Assembly (NCBI GenBank): GCA_031291075.1
Contig: JARLJS010000042.1
Location: 1 to 46,654 of the forward strand
Direction of reading: 5' to 3'
Source of the DNA: Nevskia sp.
Lineage (GTDB): Bacteria > Pseudomonadota > Gammaproteobacteria > Nevskiales > Nevskiaceae
DNA: 46,654 nucleotides
Numbering within the stretch: position 1 is the first letter of the stretch; every line of letters begins with the position of its first letter. The position numbers were made by a program, and so were the translations under genes. Below, piece after piece: positions 24,518 through 32,558 of the stretch. The notes beneath the pieces were generated by a model that was given only the letters and a program-made list of their open reading frames with translations, was not told the origin of the DNA and searched no databases.

Positions 24518-25147
24518 ATGAAGCTCAAGACATTGCCGGCCCTGTTCGCGGGTGCCGCTCTGATTGCGCCGATGCTGGCCTCGGCTGCCTGCTTCCAAGA
24601 GGCGCAGCCCTGGACCGTGCGCGCGGGCGTGCACAACATCGATCCCAGCGGCGGTACCAGCACGGTCGCCAACGGCGCCATCAAGGTCGACGTGGAGAGC
24701 AAGCTGGGTCCGACGGTCAACCTCGACTACCGCTTCTGCCATAACTTCACCCTCGACGTGATGGGCGCGCTGCCCTTCACCCAGGACATCAAGCTCAACG
24801 GCAACAGGCTGGGCAGCACCCGCCACCTGCCGCCGACGGTGTCGGTGCAGTTCCATCCCATTCCCGACGGCACCCTCGACCCGTTCGTCGGCGTGGGCCT
24901 GAACCGCACCTTCTTCTTCAACGAGTCGCTGAACGGCCCGCTGGCGGGCAACAACCTGCAGCTCTCCAACACCTGGGGCTACGCCCTCCAGGGTGGCCTG
25001 GACTGGAAGTTCGCGCCCAACTGGCTGGTGGGTGTTGACCTGCGCTACATCCAGATCGAGCCGAAAGCGAGCCTGAACGGCGCGCCCATCGGCACGGTCA
25101 AGATCGACCCGCTGGCCTACGGCATCACCGTGGGTTACAAGTTCTGA
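24518..25147 (+). CDS. ompW: OmpW family outer-membrane protein
   Basis: This 209-residue protein has a Sec signal (MKLKTLPALFAGAALIAPML, cleavage near ASA-A), then PWTVRAGVHNIDPSGG, which is the OmpW start, and ends with GITVGYKF, a beta-barrel C-terminus with terminal Phe. LPPTVSVQFHP and FVGVGLNRTFFF are also typical. OmpW forms a narrow eight-stranded barrel for small hydrophobic or anaerobic-growth substrates. An in-frame ATG at 24503 (MERRIMKLK) is an alternative start. An FNR box with a matching -10 lies upstream, and a GC-rich stem-loop follows. Confidence 0.92.
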   Translation: MKLKTLPALFAGAALIAPMLASAACFQEAQPWTVRAGVHNIDPSGGTSTVANGAIKVDVESKLGPTVNLDYRFCHNFTLDVMGALPFTQDIKLNGNRLGSTRHLPPTVSVQFHPIPDGTLDPFVGVGLNRTFFFNESLNGPLAGNNLQLSNTWGYALQGGLDWKFAPNWLVGVDLRYIQIEPKASLNGAPIGTVKIDPLAYGITVGYKF

Positions 25148-25150
25148 AGT

Positions 25151-25210
25151 GCCGCGGCGCTCCCCGCCGGCAAAGGGGGGAGCGCAGCCGCGCCCGGGGG
25201 CTCCGCCGGG
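25151..25210 (+). terminator. GC-rich stem-loops after ompW
   Basis: GCGCTCCCC (25157-25165) pairs with GGGGAGCGC (25177-25185), with outer bases partly extending the stem. A second GC-rich hairpin follows (GCCCGG/CCGGGC near 25191-25212). There is no T run, so this would be an imperfect or factor-assisted terminator. Confidence 0.5.
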
Positions 25211-25266
25211 CGTGCCAATCTGATGCGGATGCCGTTCCGGGCGGGTCGCCGGCGGCGCGCCTTGTA

Positions 25267-25280
25267 TTGATCCAGATCAA
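25267..25280 (+). promoter_or_regulatory. Perfect FNR/Anr box upstream of fixLJ
   Basis: TTGATccagATCAA is identical to the box at 23198, including the spacer. It is centred 70 bases before the fixL start and would place a class II start of transcription near 25315, leaving a ~28-base leader. No strong -10 hexamer is visible at the exact distance (TGAACT at 25304-25309 is the best). Confidence 0.8.
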
Positions 25281-25342
25281 GGCCGTTACAATGGGGGCCA
25301 TGGTGAACTGAAGGGTCGCCATTCAAGGAACGGCCCCGGGGC

Positions 25343-26854
25343 ATGACAGACAAGACCGAATCTCCGCCTGGCATGCACGTGCCCGGCGGCCGCCTGGAAG
25401 CGCTGCTCGAAGCCGTGGTGGACCCGATCGTGCTGATCGACACGCGCGGCCTCATCACGCGCTTCAGCCGCTCGGCCCAGGCCGTGTTCGGGTATACCGA
25501 GGCCGAGGTGCAGGGCCGCAACGTCTCCATGCTGATGCCGGCGCCCTACCGGGAACAGCACGACGCCTACCTCGCCCGCTACCTGAGCACCGCCGAGCCG
25601 CACATCATCGGCATCGGCCGCGAGGTGACGGCGCAGCGCAAGGATGGCAGCACCTTCCCGATAGATCTCTCGGTGGGCGAGTTCCGCAGCGACTCCGAGC
25701 ACGGTTTCGTCGGCATCCTGCGCGACATCAGCCGCCGCAAGCAGCAGGAGGCCGAGCTGCGCGCAAGCACCGAGGAGCTACGGCTGATCTTCGAGAGCAG
25801 CCCCAGCGCCGTCGCCATCACCGACGTCGAAGGCAGCGTGCTCGACGCCAACCGGGCCTGCGAAACCCTGCTCGGCTACGCCACCGACGAGCTGCGCGGG
25901 GTACGCCACCGCGATCTCATCGTCGACGAGGACCGCGAGGCGGTGGACGCCGAATTCCTCGCTCTTTGGGCAACCGGCGAGCGCTTCAGCCGCGACGTCC
26001 GCTACCGCACGCGCGACGGCCGGGCCCTGTACGCGCTGCTGCAGGTCGGGGTTGCCCGCGACGTCCAGGGTCGGCCGCTGCTGATGATCTGCGAGATCGT
26101 CGACCGCAGCCAGGTCTACGAAGCGATGCAGGAAGCCGAGGAGCTGCGCACCCGCCTGGCCCACGTCGCCCGCATCGGCACGCTGGGCGAGATGGTCAGC
26201 GGCATCGCCCACGAGGTCAACCAGCCCCTCACCGCCATCGCCAACTACGCCAACGCGGCGCGCCGGCTGGCGTTGGCGGGCGGCATCGGCCCGCAGGAGC
26301 TGGCGGCGATCCACGACAAGATCGCGGCCCAGGCGGAGCGCGCCGGCCAGGTGATCCGCGGCCTGCGCAACATGATCCGGCGCAGCGAGTCGGCGCGCCA
26401 GCCGCTGGACTGCCGCACCCTGATCGGCGAGGTGACCAAGCTGATCGAGTTCGAGCTGCGCGCCCGCGGCTGGAAGCTGCTCCTGGCGGTGCAGCCGAGT
26501 CTGCCGCCGATCAGCGGCGACGGCGTCCAGATCCAGCAGGTGCTGCTCAACCTGATACGCAACGCCATGGAGGCGATGAACGAGAAGGCCAGCGGCGACA
26601 CCATCACCGTGACCGCCTCGGCCCCCGAGGCCGCCTGGGTGGAGATCAGCGTCAGCGATTGCGGTCCCGGCCTGGCGGAAGCCTCCGAGGAGCGCCTGTT
26701 CGAGCCCTTCTTCAGCACCAAGGCCCAGGGGATGGGCTTGGGACTCTCCATTTGTAAGTCTATTATGTCGGTGCATGGCGGGACCCTGAAATATCGGCGT
26801 AACCTTCGCGGGGGGGCGGAGTTCATCATGAGGCTGCCGGCGCTGGAACAATGA
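25343..26854 (+). CDS. fixL: Oxygen-sensing histidine kinase FixL
   Basis: This 503-residue soluble kinase has PAS1 (~15-130), PAS2 (~141-258), a HisKA domain with phospho-accepting His290 (GIAHEVNQPL) and a HATPase domain (NLIRNAMEAM, DCGPGL, MGLGLSI). PAS1 matches the FixL haem domain: the proximal His is His73 in YREQHDAYLARYL and the distal Arg is Arg93 in HIIGIGREVTAQRKDG. It should therefore bind haem and sense oxygen directly, phosphorylating FixJ when oxygen is low. No membrane segments are present. A perfect FNR box lies upstream, and fixJ overlaps its stop. Confidence 0.93.
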   Translation: MTDKTESPPGMHVPGGRLEALLEAVVDPIVLIDTRGLITRFSRSAQAVFGYTEAEVQGRNVSMLMPAPYREQHDAYLARYLSTAEPHIIGIGREVTAQRKDGSTFPIDLSVGEFRSDSEHGFVGILRDISRRKQQEAELRASTEELRLIFESSPSAVAITDVEGSVLDANRACETLLGYATDELRGVRHRDLIVDEDREAVDAEFLALWATGERFSRDVRYRTRDGRALYALLQVGVARDVQGRPLLMICEIVDRSQVYEAMQEAEELRTRLAHVARIGTLGEMVSGIAHEVNQPLTAIANYANAARRLALAGGIGPQELAAIHDKIAAQAERAGQVIRGLRNMIRRSESARQPLDCRTLIGEVTKLIEFELRARGWKLLLAVQPSLPPISGDGVQIQQVLLNLIRNAMEAMNEKASGDTITVTASAPEAAWVEISVSDCGPGLAEASEERLFEPFFSTKAQGMGLGLSICKSIMSVHGGTLKYRRNLRGGAEFIMRLPALEQ

Positions 26855-27480
26855 AGCAGACGGAAAGCGGGAGCGGCGAGGAACCGGTGGTGTTCATCGT
26901 CGACGACGAGGAGGCCGTGCGCGACAGCATCGGCCTGCTGCTGCGCTCGGTGGGGGTCCGCTCGCGCGGCTTCGCCGACGCGCGCGCCTTCCTCGACGGC
27001 TACCAGCCGGAGCAGCGCGGCTGCCTGGTGCTGGACATCCGCATGCCGCGCATGAGCGGCATGGAGCTGCAGCAAGAGCTGAACCGCCGCGGCTGGGCCG
27101 TGCCGATCATCTTCATCACCGGCCACGGCGACGTGCCGATGGCGGTGGAAGCAATGCGGGCCGGCGCGGTCGATTTCCTGCAGAAGCCGTTCAAGGACGA
27201 CGAGCTGATCCGCCGGGTGCAGAAGGCCCTGGAGCAGGACGCCAGGCTGCGCGAGCAGCTCAGCAGCCTGGAGCAGATCCGCACCCGCTTCGACAGCCTC
27301 ACCCCGCGTGAGCGGGAGATTGCCGCGCGGCTGGCCGCCGGCGACGCCAACAAGGCGGTGGCGATCGACCTCGGCCTGAGCGAGCGCACGGTGGAGCTGC
27401 ACCGCGCCCACATCATGCAGAAGATGGGCGCGCGCGGGCTGGCGCAGCTGGTGCAGATGCTGTTTCAGCTCAAGGTTTAG
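26851..27480 (+). CDS. fixJ: Response regulator FixJ
   Basis: This 209-residue regulator has an N-terminal receiver domain (Asp19-Asp20 acidic pair in VDDEEAV, phospho-accepting Asp62 in LDIRMPRMSG, FITGHGDVPMA, Lys in FLQKPF) and a C-terminal LuxR/FixJ helix-turn-helix (LTPREREIAARLAAGDANKA, then LSERTVELHRAHIMQKM). Its ATG overlaps the fixL stop as ATGA, so sensor and regulator are co-translated. Targets are not visible; by family they would be fixK/FNR-like and cco genes. Confidence 0.94.
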   Translation: MKQTESGSGEEPVVFIVDDEEAVRDSIGLLLRSVGVRSRGFADARAFLDGYQPEQRGCLVLDIRMPRMSGMELQQELNRRGWAVPIIFITGHGDVPMAVEAMRAGAVDFLQKPFKDDELIRRVQKALEQDARLREQLSSLEQIRTRFDSLTPREREIAARLAAGDANKAVAIDLGLSERTVELHRAHIMQKMGARGLAQLVQMLFQLKV

Positions 27481-27527
27481 GCCTGTTGACCATTACTTTG
27501 GCCCTGCCAAAGTAATGGTCAACAGGC
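27481..27527. terminator. Perfect 22-bp hairpin directly after fixJ
   Basis: The 22 bases at 27481-27502 are the exact reverse complement of 27506-27527, with a three-base loop. The left arm begins on the base after the fixJ stop. There is no T run, so it is not a classical intrinsic terminator. It may block 3' exonucleases or act as a REP-like or recombination-derived repeat. The arm sequence is AT-rich in the middle (CCATTACTTTGG), unlike the surrounding GC-rich DNA. Confidence 0.7.
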
Positions 27528-27737
27528 CCTAGACCGGCCCACTTCGTCAGGGCACTCACGGCAGGCACGCTGCCGGCCGTACCGGCCGACGGACGGTGGT
27601 GCCCGGGCGAACAACGGATCCCAACTTCTGCCGCCTGGGCGAGTGGTCGCGGCGGGCCGACGGGCGCGCGCGGCCCGGGCCTGCGGGGGTCCTATCATGA
27701 CGGAGCGTGCGGGACAAGCCCGGCGCGAGGCGAAACG

Positions 27738-28802
27738 ATGACCAGCGAAGTGACCAGACGCAACCATTACGATGTGACCGACCGGGTTTTCCTGGCCGAT
27801 CCTCGTTCCGTCTGCGCTGCCGTCTGCGAACTCCTCCACGGCCTCTATCCGAGTGCCGACCTGCGCCCGGTGGCGCAGGCGTTCGACCAGTTCAGCCGCC
27901 TCTACGCGGGAACCCTGCCCGGCTACCTGGGCTGCGAAACCTGGTACCACGACGCCCAGCATAGCCTGGATTGCGCCCTGGCCATGGCACGGCTGATGGA
28001 TGGTCACGAGCGCAGTGTGCCCGCCGCGCAGCGCCTGGATCAGCGGCGCGTGGTGGTCGGCGTGATCGCCGCCCTGTTCCACGACGCCGGTTATATCCGC
28101 AGCGCCGGCGACAGCCAGCGCCACGGCGCCGAGTTCACCCTGTCGCACGTGCGGCGCAGCGGCGACTTTCTGGCGCATTTCCTGCCCACCGTCGGCTTCG
28201 CCCCGGAAGCGCGGGTGGTCGAGCAACTGGTGCACTACACCGGCTACGAAATGGCGCTGGACGACATCGACGTGGCGGACCCGCTGGATCGCCGGCTCGG
28301 CTTCATGCTCGGCACCGCCGACGTGCTGGCGCAGATGTCCGACCGTTGCTACCTCGAGAAGTGTCGCGACTTCCTCTACGCCGAATTCGAGATCTGCGGG
28401 CTCGCCGGCGCGCCGCGCGACGGCGCCAGGCCGATCTACTCCTCGCGCGAGGAACTGCTCGGCCGCACCCACGACTTCCGCCACAAGCTGTGGAGCGAGC
28501 GCATCGAGGGTCATTTCGAAGGGGTGCAGCGTTACGCCGCCGTCCACTTCGGCGGCCGCAATCTCTACGAGGACGTGGTGCACAGCCACATGCGACGGCT
28601 GCACGGCGTGCTGCGGAGCGGCCAGTTGCAGCAGGACCTGCGCCGGCGCTGCGAGGCGATCAACGCCGAACCGCTGCGCGCCATCCTCGGCATGCGCCCG
28701 GCCGAAGCCGGCAGCGCCCTGCGCGAAGCCCTGCGTGCGCCGCGCCATCGGCGCATACCGCGCCGCAACCTGGCCCTGACGGCGGGTTACATCCCGATCT
28801 GA
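27738..28802 (+). CDS. HD-domain phosphohydrolase (phosphodiesterase-like)
   Basis: This 354-residue cytoplasmic protein has YHDAQHSLDCALAMARL (Tyr70, His71, His75) and VIAALFHDAGY (His115-Asp116), then QLVHYTGYE and GTADVLAQMSD. The spaced YH-x-x-x-H and HD motifs resemble the metal site of class I cyclic-nucleotide phosphodiesterases and related HD hydrolases. The specific substrate is unknown. The C-terminal ~100 residues are rich in Arg and helical, with no recognised domain. The ATG at 27738 is preceded by GAGG. It follows fixLJ after ~210 bases and converges with the DUF4440-type gene. Confidence 0.75.
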   Translation: MTSEVTRRNHYDVTDRVFLADPRSVCAAVCELLHGLYPSADLRPVAQAFDQFSRLYAGTLPGYLGCETWYHDAQHSLDCALAMARLMDGHERSVPAAQRLDQRRVVVGVIAALFHDAGYIRSAGDSQRHGAEFTLSHVRRSGDFLAHFLPTVGFAPEARVVEQLVHYTGYEMALDDIDVADPLDRRLGFMLGTADVLAQMSDRCYLEKCRDFLYAEFEICGLAGAPRDGARPIYSSREELLGRTHDFRHKLWSERIEGHFEGVQRYAAVHFGGRNLYEDVVHSHMRRLHGVLRSGQLQQDLRRRCEAINAEPLRAILGMRPAEAGSALREALRAPRHRRIPRRNLALTAGYIPI

Positions 28803-28824
28803 AGCGCGGCGTCCGCTGCCGCGG

Positions 28825-29286
28825 CTATTTGCCCGGCGTGGGCGCCGGGTCGTCGGAGGCGTGGTCCACCACGTACACCCACTTGCCGCCGACGCGCTTG
28901 CCGACCTCGGTATAGCGGCCCACCTCGGTGGTGGTGGCGCCGCCGGATTTCGGCGCCGAGGTGATGGAGAACGTGCCCCAGCCCACCGATTCGGCGCCCT
29001 TGGTCGAACCCCCCAGCAGGGTCAGCTTGACGTCCTGGATCGTGGTGGCGGACAACCAGCCCTGGTAGGCATCGTGGATCGCCTTGGCGCCCTTGGCCAT
29101 CGGCGCGCCCGGGATCCACAGGATGGCGTCGTTGGCGTAGAGGCCGGCGGCGGCATCGGCGTCGCCGGCTTTCACCGCCTTGATCCACTGCGCGTCGATC
29201 GCGGCGATGCCGGTTTCCGCGGCGTACGCCGGTAGTGCGGCGGCGAGCAGCACGAGCGCGGCGGAACGTAGACGAGACTGACGCAT
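28825..29286 (-). CDS. Secreted SnoaL/DUF4440-like protein
   Basis: This 153-residue protein has a Sec signal peptide (MRQSRLRSAALVLLAAALPA, cleavage near AYA-A) and an NTF2-like fold: AIDAQWIKAVKAGDADAAAG, LYANDAILWIPGAPMAKG, and the C-terminal GKRVGGKWVYVVDHAS. DUF4440/SnoaL-type domains form small cone-shaped dimers that act as enzymes or binding proteins. No catalytic residues can be assigned. It is convergent with the HD gene (22-base gap). Confidence 0.8.
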   Translation of the reverse strand: MRQSRLRSAALVLLAAALPAYAAETGIAAIDAQWIKAVKAGDADAAAGLYANDAILWIPGAPMAKGAKAIHDAYQGWLSATTIQDVKLTLLGGSTKGAESVGWGTFSITSAPKSGGATTTEVGRYTEVGKRVGGKWVYVVDHASDDPAPTPGK

Positions 29287-29383
29287 GGCAAACCTCCCCA
29301 GGGAATGACAGCGGCACGGTGCGCGCCAAGCGCGCGGACTTTGTATTCGTATGCTTTACGTTATCCCCGCCGCCGGGGTGGCG

Positions 29384-30262
29384 TCAAAACCGGGCCAGCA
29401 GGCTCACCGTGGTCAGCCAGCGGTTGTAATGGTCACCCGATTCGGCGCGGGTGTGGATCTGCTGCCCCTGCGCGTCGAGCGCCAGCCCCGGGGTGAGCGC
29501 GTAGTTGAGCCCCAGGGTGCCGATCTGCGCATGACCCCGCAGCCGGTACACGGTATTGGGCACGCCGTTACTACCCAGTGAATCGTCGGCTTGCAGGACT
29601 GCCGCGTAGGCCGCCGCCCCCGGGTCGGGCGCGGAGGACACGGCGAAGTCGGCCTGGCGGAACTCGTAGCCGAGATAGGCGGTGAGCGCGTCGCCGAGCA
29701 TCCAGTCGGCGTCCAGCGTCGCCGCCTGGCCGCGCAGGTCGAACACGCCGCTGTGCGAATCGCGCTCGCTGGCGTAGCCGCCCAGGCGCAGGTCGATGGC
29801 GGTGGTGAGCTGCTCGCTGGCGTAGGCGCCGGCGCGGTATTCGGCGCCGCCGCGCATATGGCTGCGGAACTCCCACAGCGCAGCCGATCCCCAGGCGGCG
29901 AAGGTCGGCATGTAGAAGCCGCCCCCGGGCCGGTACAGGCCGCGCGCCAGCACGCCGGCCTTGGCGTTGGAGAGCCCCACGTAGTCGAAATACTGCTGCC
30001 CGTCCAGGCTGCCGCGCAGCAGCAGCGCCACGTGCTCGCCGGCGGTGCGGGTCATGCTGGCAGCCAGGTTGGCGACGGCATAGCCGGTGGCCGGCAGGGT
30101 GCTGCCGGTTTCCGCATTGGCGGGATTGCTGTCGTAGCCCAGGCCGGCGCTGCCGCTGAAGTGCAGCTCCGGCGGCGCCGCGCCAGCGCCGGCACAGCAC
30201 CCCGCGGCGAGCAGCAGGAGCAGCCGCGCGGCGGGCGGACGAGCGTGTAAAGTTCTGCCCAT
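29384..30262 (-). CDS. Putative outer-membrane beta-barrel protein
   Basis: This 292-residue protein has a signal peptide (ARLLLLLAAGCCAGAGAAPP) and a body of alternating hydrophobic/polar strands. Glycine and aromatic residues recur (LHFSGSAGLGYDSNPANAET, AYLGYEFRQADFAVSS), and it ends in LLARF, a barrel-type terminal Phe. GLGYDSNPAN is seen in several TPR-linked or surface-lipoprotein barrels. I do not recognise a specific family. It diverges from the FecR-domain gene by 41 bases, so the pair may share regulation and function at the envelope. Confidence 0.7.
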   Translation of the reverse strand: MGRTLHARPPAARLLLLLAAGCCAGAGAAPPELHFSGSAGLGYDSNPANAETGSTLPATGYAVANLAASMTRTAGEHVALLLRGSLDGQQYFDYVGLSNAKAGVLARGLYRPGGGFYMPTFAAWGSAALWEFRSHMRGGAEYRAGAYASEQLTTAIDLRLGGYASERDSHSGVFDLRGQAATLDADWMLGDALTAYLGYEFRQADFAVSSAPDPGAAAYAAVLQADDSLGSNGVPNTVYRLRGHAQIGTLGLNYALTPGLALDAQGQQIHTRAESGDHYNRWLTTVSLLARF

Positions 30263-30303
30263 GGCTTCGCATTCCAGCTGGCCGTAGAAGGGGAGGGGGA
30301 CCC

Positions 30304-31065
30304 GTGAGCGACAAGTTGCCAGAGCGCACTCCGACTGTCCACGACGAAGCGGCGCTGGAGGCGCGCCGGCGTTTCCTGGTGCGGGCCCTGTCGTCCGGGT
30401 TGCTGCTCGGCGGCGCGGGCTGGAACCTGCCGGCGCTGGCCGCCCTGTTCGGCAAGCTGCCGGGCAAAATGCCGGCCGGCAAGTCCGTGTTCGACCTCAA
30501 GGGCACGGTGAAGGTCGACGGCCAGCCGGCCACGCGCGACACCCTGGTCACCGCGCAGAGCCGCGTCGAAACCTCGGCCGACAGCTTCGTGATCCTGGCT
30601 GTGGGCGACGGCGCCTTCATCGTGCGCGAACGCTCGGTGCTTGAGCTGAGCGGCAAGCAGTTGCTGGTGCGCGGCCTGCAGATGCTCACCGGCGGGCTGC
30701 TGAGCGTGTTCGGCCACCGCGGTGAAGACGACGGGGTGGAGGTCAACACCCCCACCGCCACCATTGGCATCCGCGGCACCGGCTTCTATACCGAGTCGGC
30801 GGCCGACAAGACCTATTTCTGCACCTGTTACGGCCGCACCCGCATCGGCGTGGCTGGCGCCGGCGAGTCCGAGGAAGTCGTGTCCAAGCACCACGATGCG
30901 CCGCGCTGGATCCTGGCCCGGCCCGACCAGGGCCGGCGCATCGTGCCGGCACCGTTCCGCAACCACACCGACCTGGAGCTGATGACCCTGGAGGCCCTCT
31001 GCGGGCGCCAGGTGCCGTTCGTGGTGCCGGAGGACAGCTACCAGGCGCCGCGGCGCGATTACTGA
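30304..31065 (+). CDS. FecR-domain protein with Tat-like signal
   Basis: This 253-residue protein has an N-terminal RRRFLVRALSSGLLLGGAGW twin-arginine-like signal and then a FecR-type beta domain (LKGTVKVDGQPATRDTLVTA, SRVETSADSFVILAVGDGAF, VNTPTATIGIRGTGFYTE). The TPTATIGIRGTGFY string is a typical FecR-domain end. FecR domains usually act as anti-sigma sensors, but no sigma gene is adjacent and no cytoplasmic anti-sigma part is visible, so it may be a soluble periplasmic version. GTG at 30304 is preceded by a GGGGAGGGGGA ribosome site. It diverges from the barrel gene. Confidence 0.8.
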   Translation: MSDKLPERTPTVHDEAALEARRRFLVRALSSGLLLGGAGWNLPALAALFGKLPGKMPAGKSVFDLKGTVKVDGQPATRDTLVTAQSRVETSADSFVILAVGDGAFIVRERSVLELSGKQLLVRGLQMLTGGLLSVFGHRGEDDGVEVNTPTATIGIRGTGFYTESAADKTYFCTCYGRTRIGVAGAGESEEVVSKHHDAPRWILARPDQGRRIVPAPFRNHTDLELMTLEALCGRQVPFVVPEDSYQAPRRDY

Positions 31066-31153
31066 GCCTTGGCGGCCATCGTCCGAACGGAGCGGGACGG
31101 CGGTGCCGGCCTGCCGGACAATCGTGTCCAAACCTACCGAAGGAGTGGACCGC

Positions 31154-31681
31154 ATGGCCATCGACGACCTCGCCCGGCTGGAACAGCGCCTGCGCGCGCT
31201 GGAGGACATCCATGCCATCCAGGAGCTGAAGGCACGTTACTTCCGCAGCTGCGACCGCAAGCAGCCGGACCAGATGCGCGACTGCTTCCTGCCCGAGGGC
31301 GTGGTGATCGAGGCCGACGGCTTCCCGCCTTTCAAGGACCGCGAGGGCTGGGTGCAGCTCTTCACCCAGTTGGCGGTGAACAACCCCAACGTGATGGACA
31401 TGCACCACGGCCAGAACCCGCAGATCACACTCACCGGGCCGGATACCGCCCGCGGGCTGTGGGACCTGCACTTCTCGCAGATCAACGTGAAGGAACGCAC
31501 CGTGGTCGAAATGGCCGGCGAGTACCGCGACGAGTACCTGCGGCGCGACGGCCGCTGGTGGATCAAGTCCTCCGTGTTCCGCCAGACCTCGTTCCAGATG
31601 CGCAAGGTGGACGAGCAGGGGCGCTCGACCGTGCTGGCGCTGGGCAAGCCGCCGACGACGCCGTTTATCGAGAACGCCTAG
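31154..31681 (+). CDS. SnoaL-like (NTF2 fold) protein
   Basis: This 175-residue cytoplasmic protein has AIQELKARYFRSCDRKQPDQ and then MRDCFLPEGVVIEAD, the SnoaL_4 family pattern, and GEYRDEYLRRDGRWWIKSSV near the C-terminus. Members include dehydratases and isomerases of aromatic or steroid catabolism, but many are unassigned. AAGGAG near 31139-31144 supports the ATG at 31154. Its last 17 bases overlap the 3' end of the convergent TetR gene. Proximity to TetR and an SDR suggests a small-molecule metabolism role. Confidence 0.78.
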   Translation: MAIDDLARLEQRLRALEDIHAIQELKARYFRSCDRKQPDQMRDCFLPEGVVIEADGFPPFKDREGWVQLFTQLAVNNPNVMDMHHGQNPQITLTGPDTARGLWDLHFSQINVKERTVVEMAGEYRDEYLRRDGRWWIKSSVFRQTSFQMRKVDEQGRSTVLALGKPPTTPFIENA

Positions 31682-32324
31682 TTTTTCGCGTCGGCGTTGC
31701 GGCCGGGGCGGGCGCGGTATACGCCGCGATCAGCACCCGCGCCGCCTGCCCCGCGTTCTGCGCCGGGCCGCCGCTGCAGGCGAAGGTGAGGCAGGTCAGG
31801 TAGCTGCCTTCCCACAGCAGCATGAGGGCGTCGCCCAACTCGTCGGCGCGGGCCGCGCCCATCGCCGCGGCGAGCTCGCGGAAGCGCCGCCGCATCTCGT
31901 TCTTGTAATGCATCACCACCGCGCGGCCGGGGTGCTCCTCCTCGGCGATCTCGATCGCCGCGTTGGCCAGGGCGCAGCCGCGCGAGCCGTCGGCGCAGGT
32001 GCTTTGCACCTGGGCGTCGAACAGCGCCTCGAGCTGCCGGCGCGGTTCGCCCGGATGGGCGGCGACGATGCCGTCCCACCATTTCCAGCCTTCGCGTTCC
32101 TGGTCGCGCAGGTACTCCGCCACCAGCTCGTCCTTGGACGGAAAGCTGCGGTAGAAGCTCATCTTGTTGGTGCCGGCCTCGCAGGCGATGGTGTCCACGC
32201 CCACCGCACGGATGCCGTGCCGGTAGAACAGATCCCGCGCCGTGGCGAAAATCCGGTCCCGGACCCGTGGCCGGCTCGCTCCAGGATCGCGAACTGCAGA
32301 AATAACTTCTTTATTTATAGTCAC
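31665..32324 (-). CDS. TetR family transcription regulator
   Basis: This 219-residue protein has an N-terminal helix-turn-helix (IFATARDLFYRHGIRAVGVD, TIACEAGTNKMSFYRSFPSK) and a C-terminal ligand domain with CADGSRGCALANAAIEIAEE. The likely start is GTG at 32324 (MTINKEVIS); no closer ATG leaves the HTH intact. It is divergent from the SDR gene at 32559, and a palindromic site at 32369-32388 in the gap is its probable operator. It probably represses the SDR and itself. The ligand is unknown. Confidence 0.9.
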   Translation of the reverse strand: MTINKEVISAVRDPGASRPRVRDRIFATARDLFYRHGIRAVGVDTIACEAGTNKMSFYRSFPSKDELVAEYLRDQEREGWKWWDGIVAAHPGEPRRQLEALFDAQVQSTCADGSRGCALANAAIEIAEEEHPGRAVVMHYKNEMRRRFRELAAAMGAARADELGDALMLLWEGSYLTCLTFACSGGPAQNAGQAARVLIAAYTAPAPAATPTRKTRRSR

Positions 32325-32558
32325 TTGCTAACTCATTACGGGTTCCCTGACCCGTTCCCGCTTGACTCGTTACTTACCGGTAACTAACTTGTTACCTCGG
32401 AACGTGACCTCCCTGTAACGTCGCCCCTCTATCACAGGGCATTGTAGCGACAGGTCAAGTGCGCCGGCACTGGCGCCCCGGTTCCGGCCCTGGCGGGACT
32501 GCGCCGCAGGCAGTAGCGAGCCGCGGTTCCGCGTGGTTTTGACTGCAGGAGAATTCCA
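32325..32558. promoter_or_regulatory. TetR-SDR divergent regulatory region with palindromic operator
   Basis: The best site is GTTACTTACCGGTAACTAAC at 32369-32388, a 20-base inverted repeat with one mismatched pair and a perfect TTACCGGTAA centre. Further GTTAC/GTAAC half-sites occur at 32391-32395 and near 32415, giving a cluster of repeated motifs. The region is AT-richer than its surroundings. This is the expected position of a TetR operator controlling the divergent genes. Confidence 0.65.
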
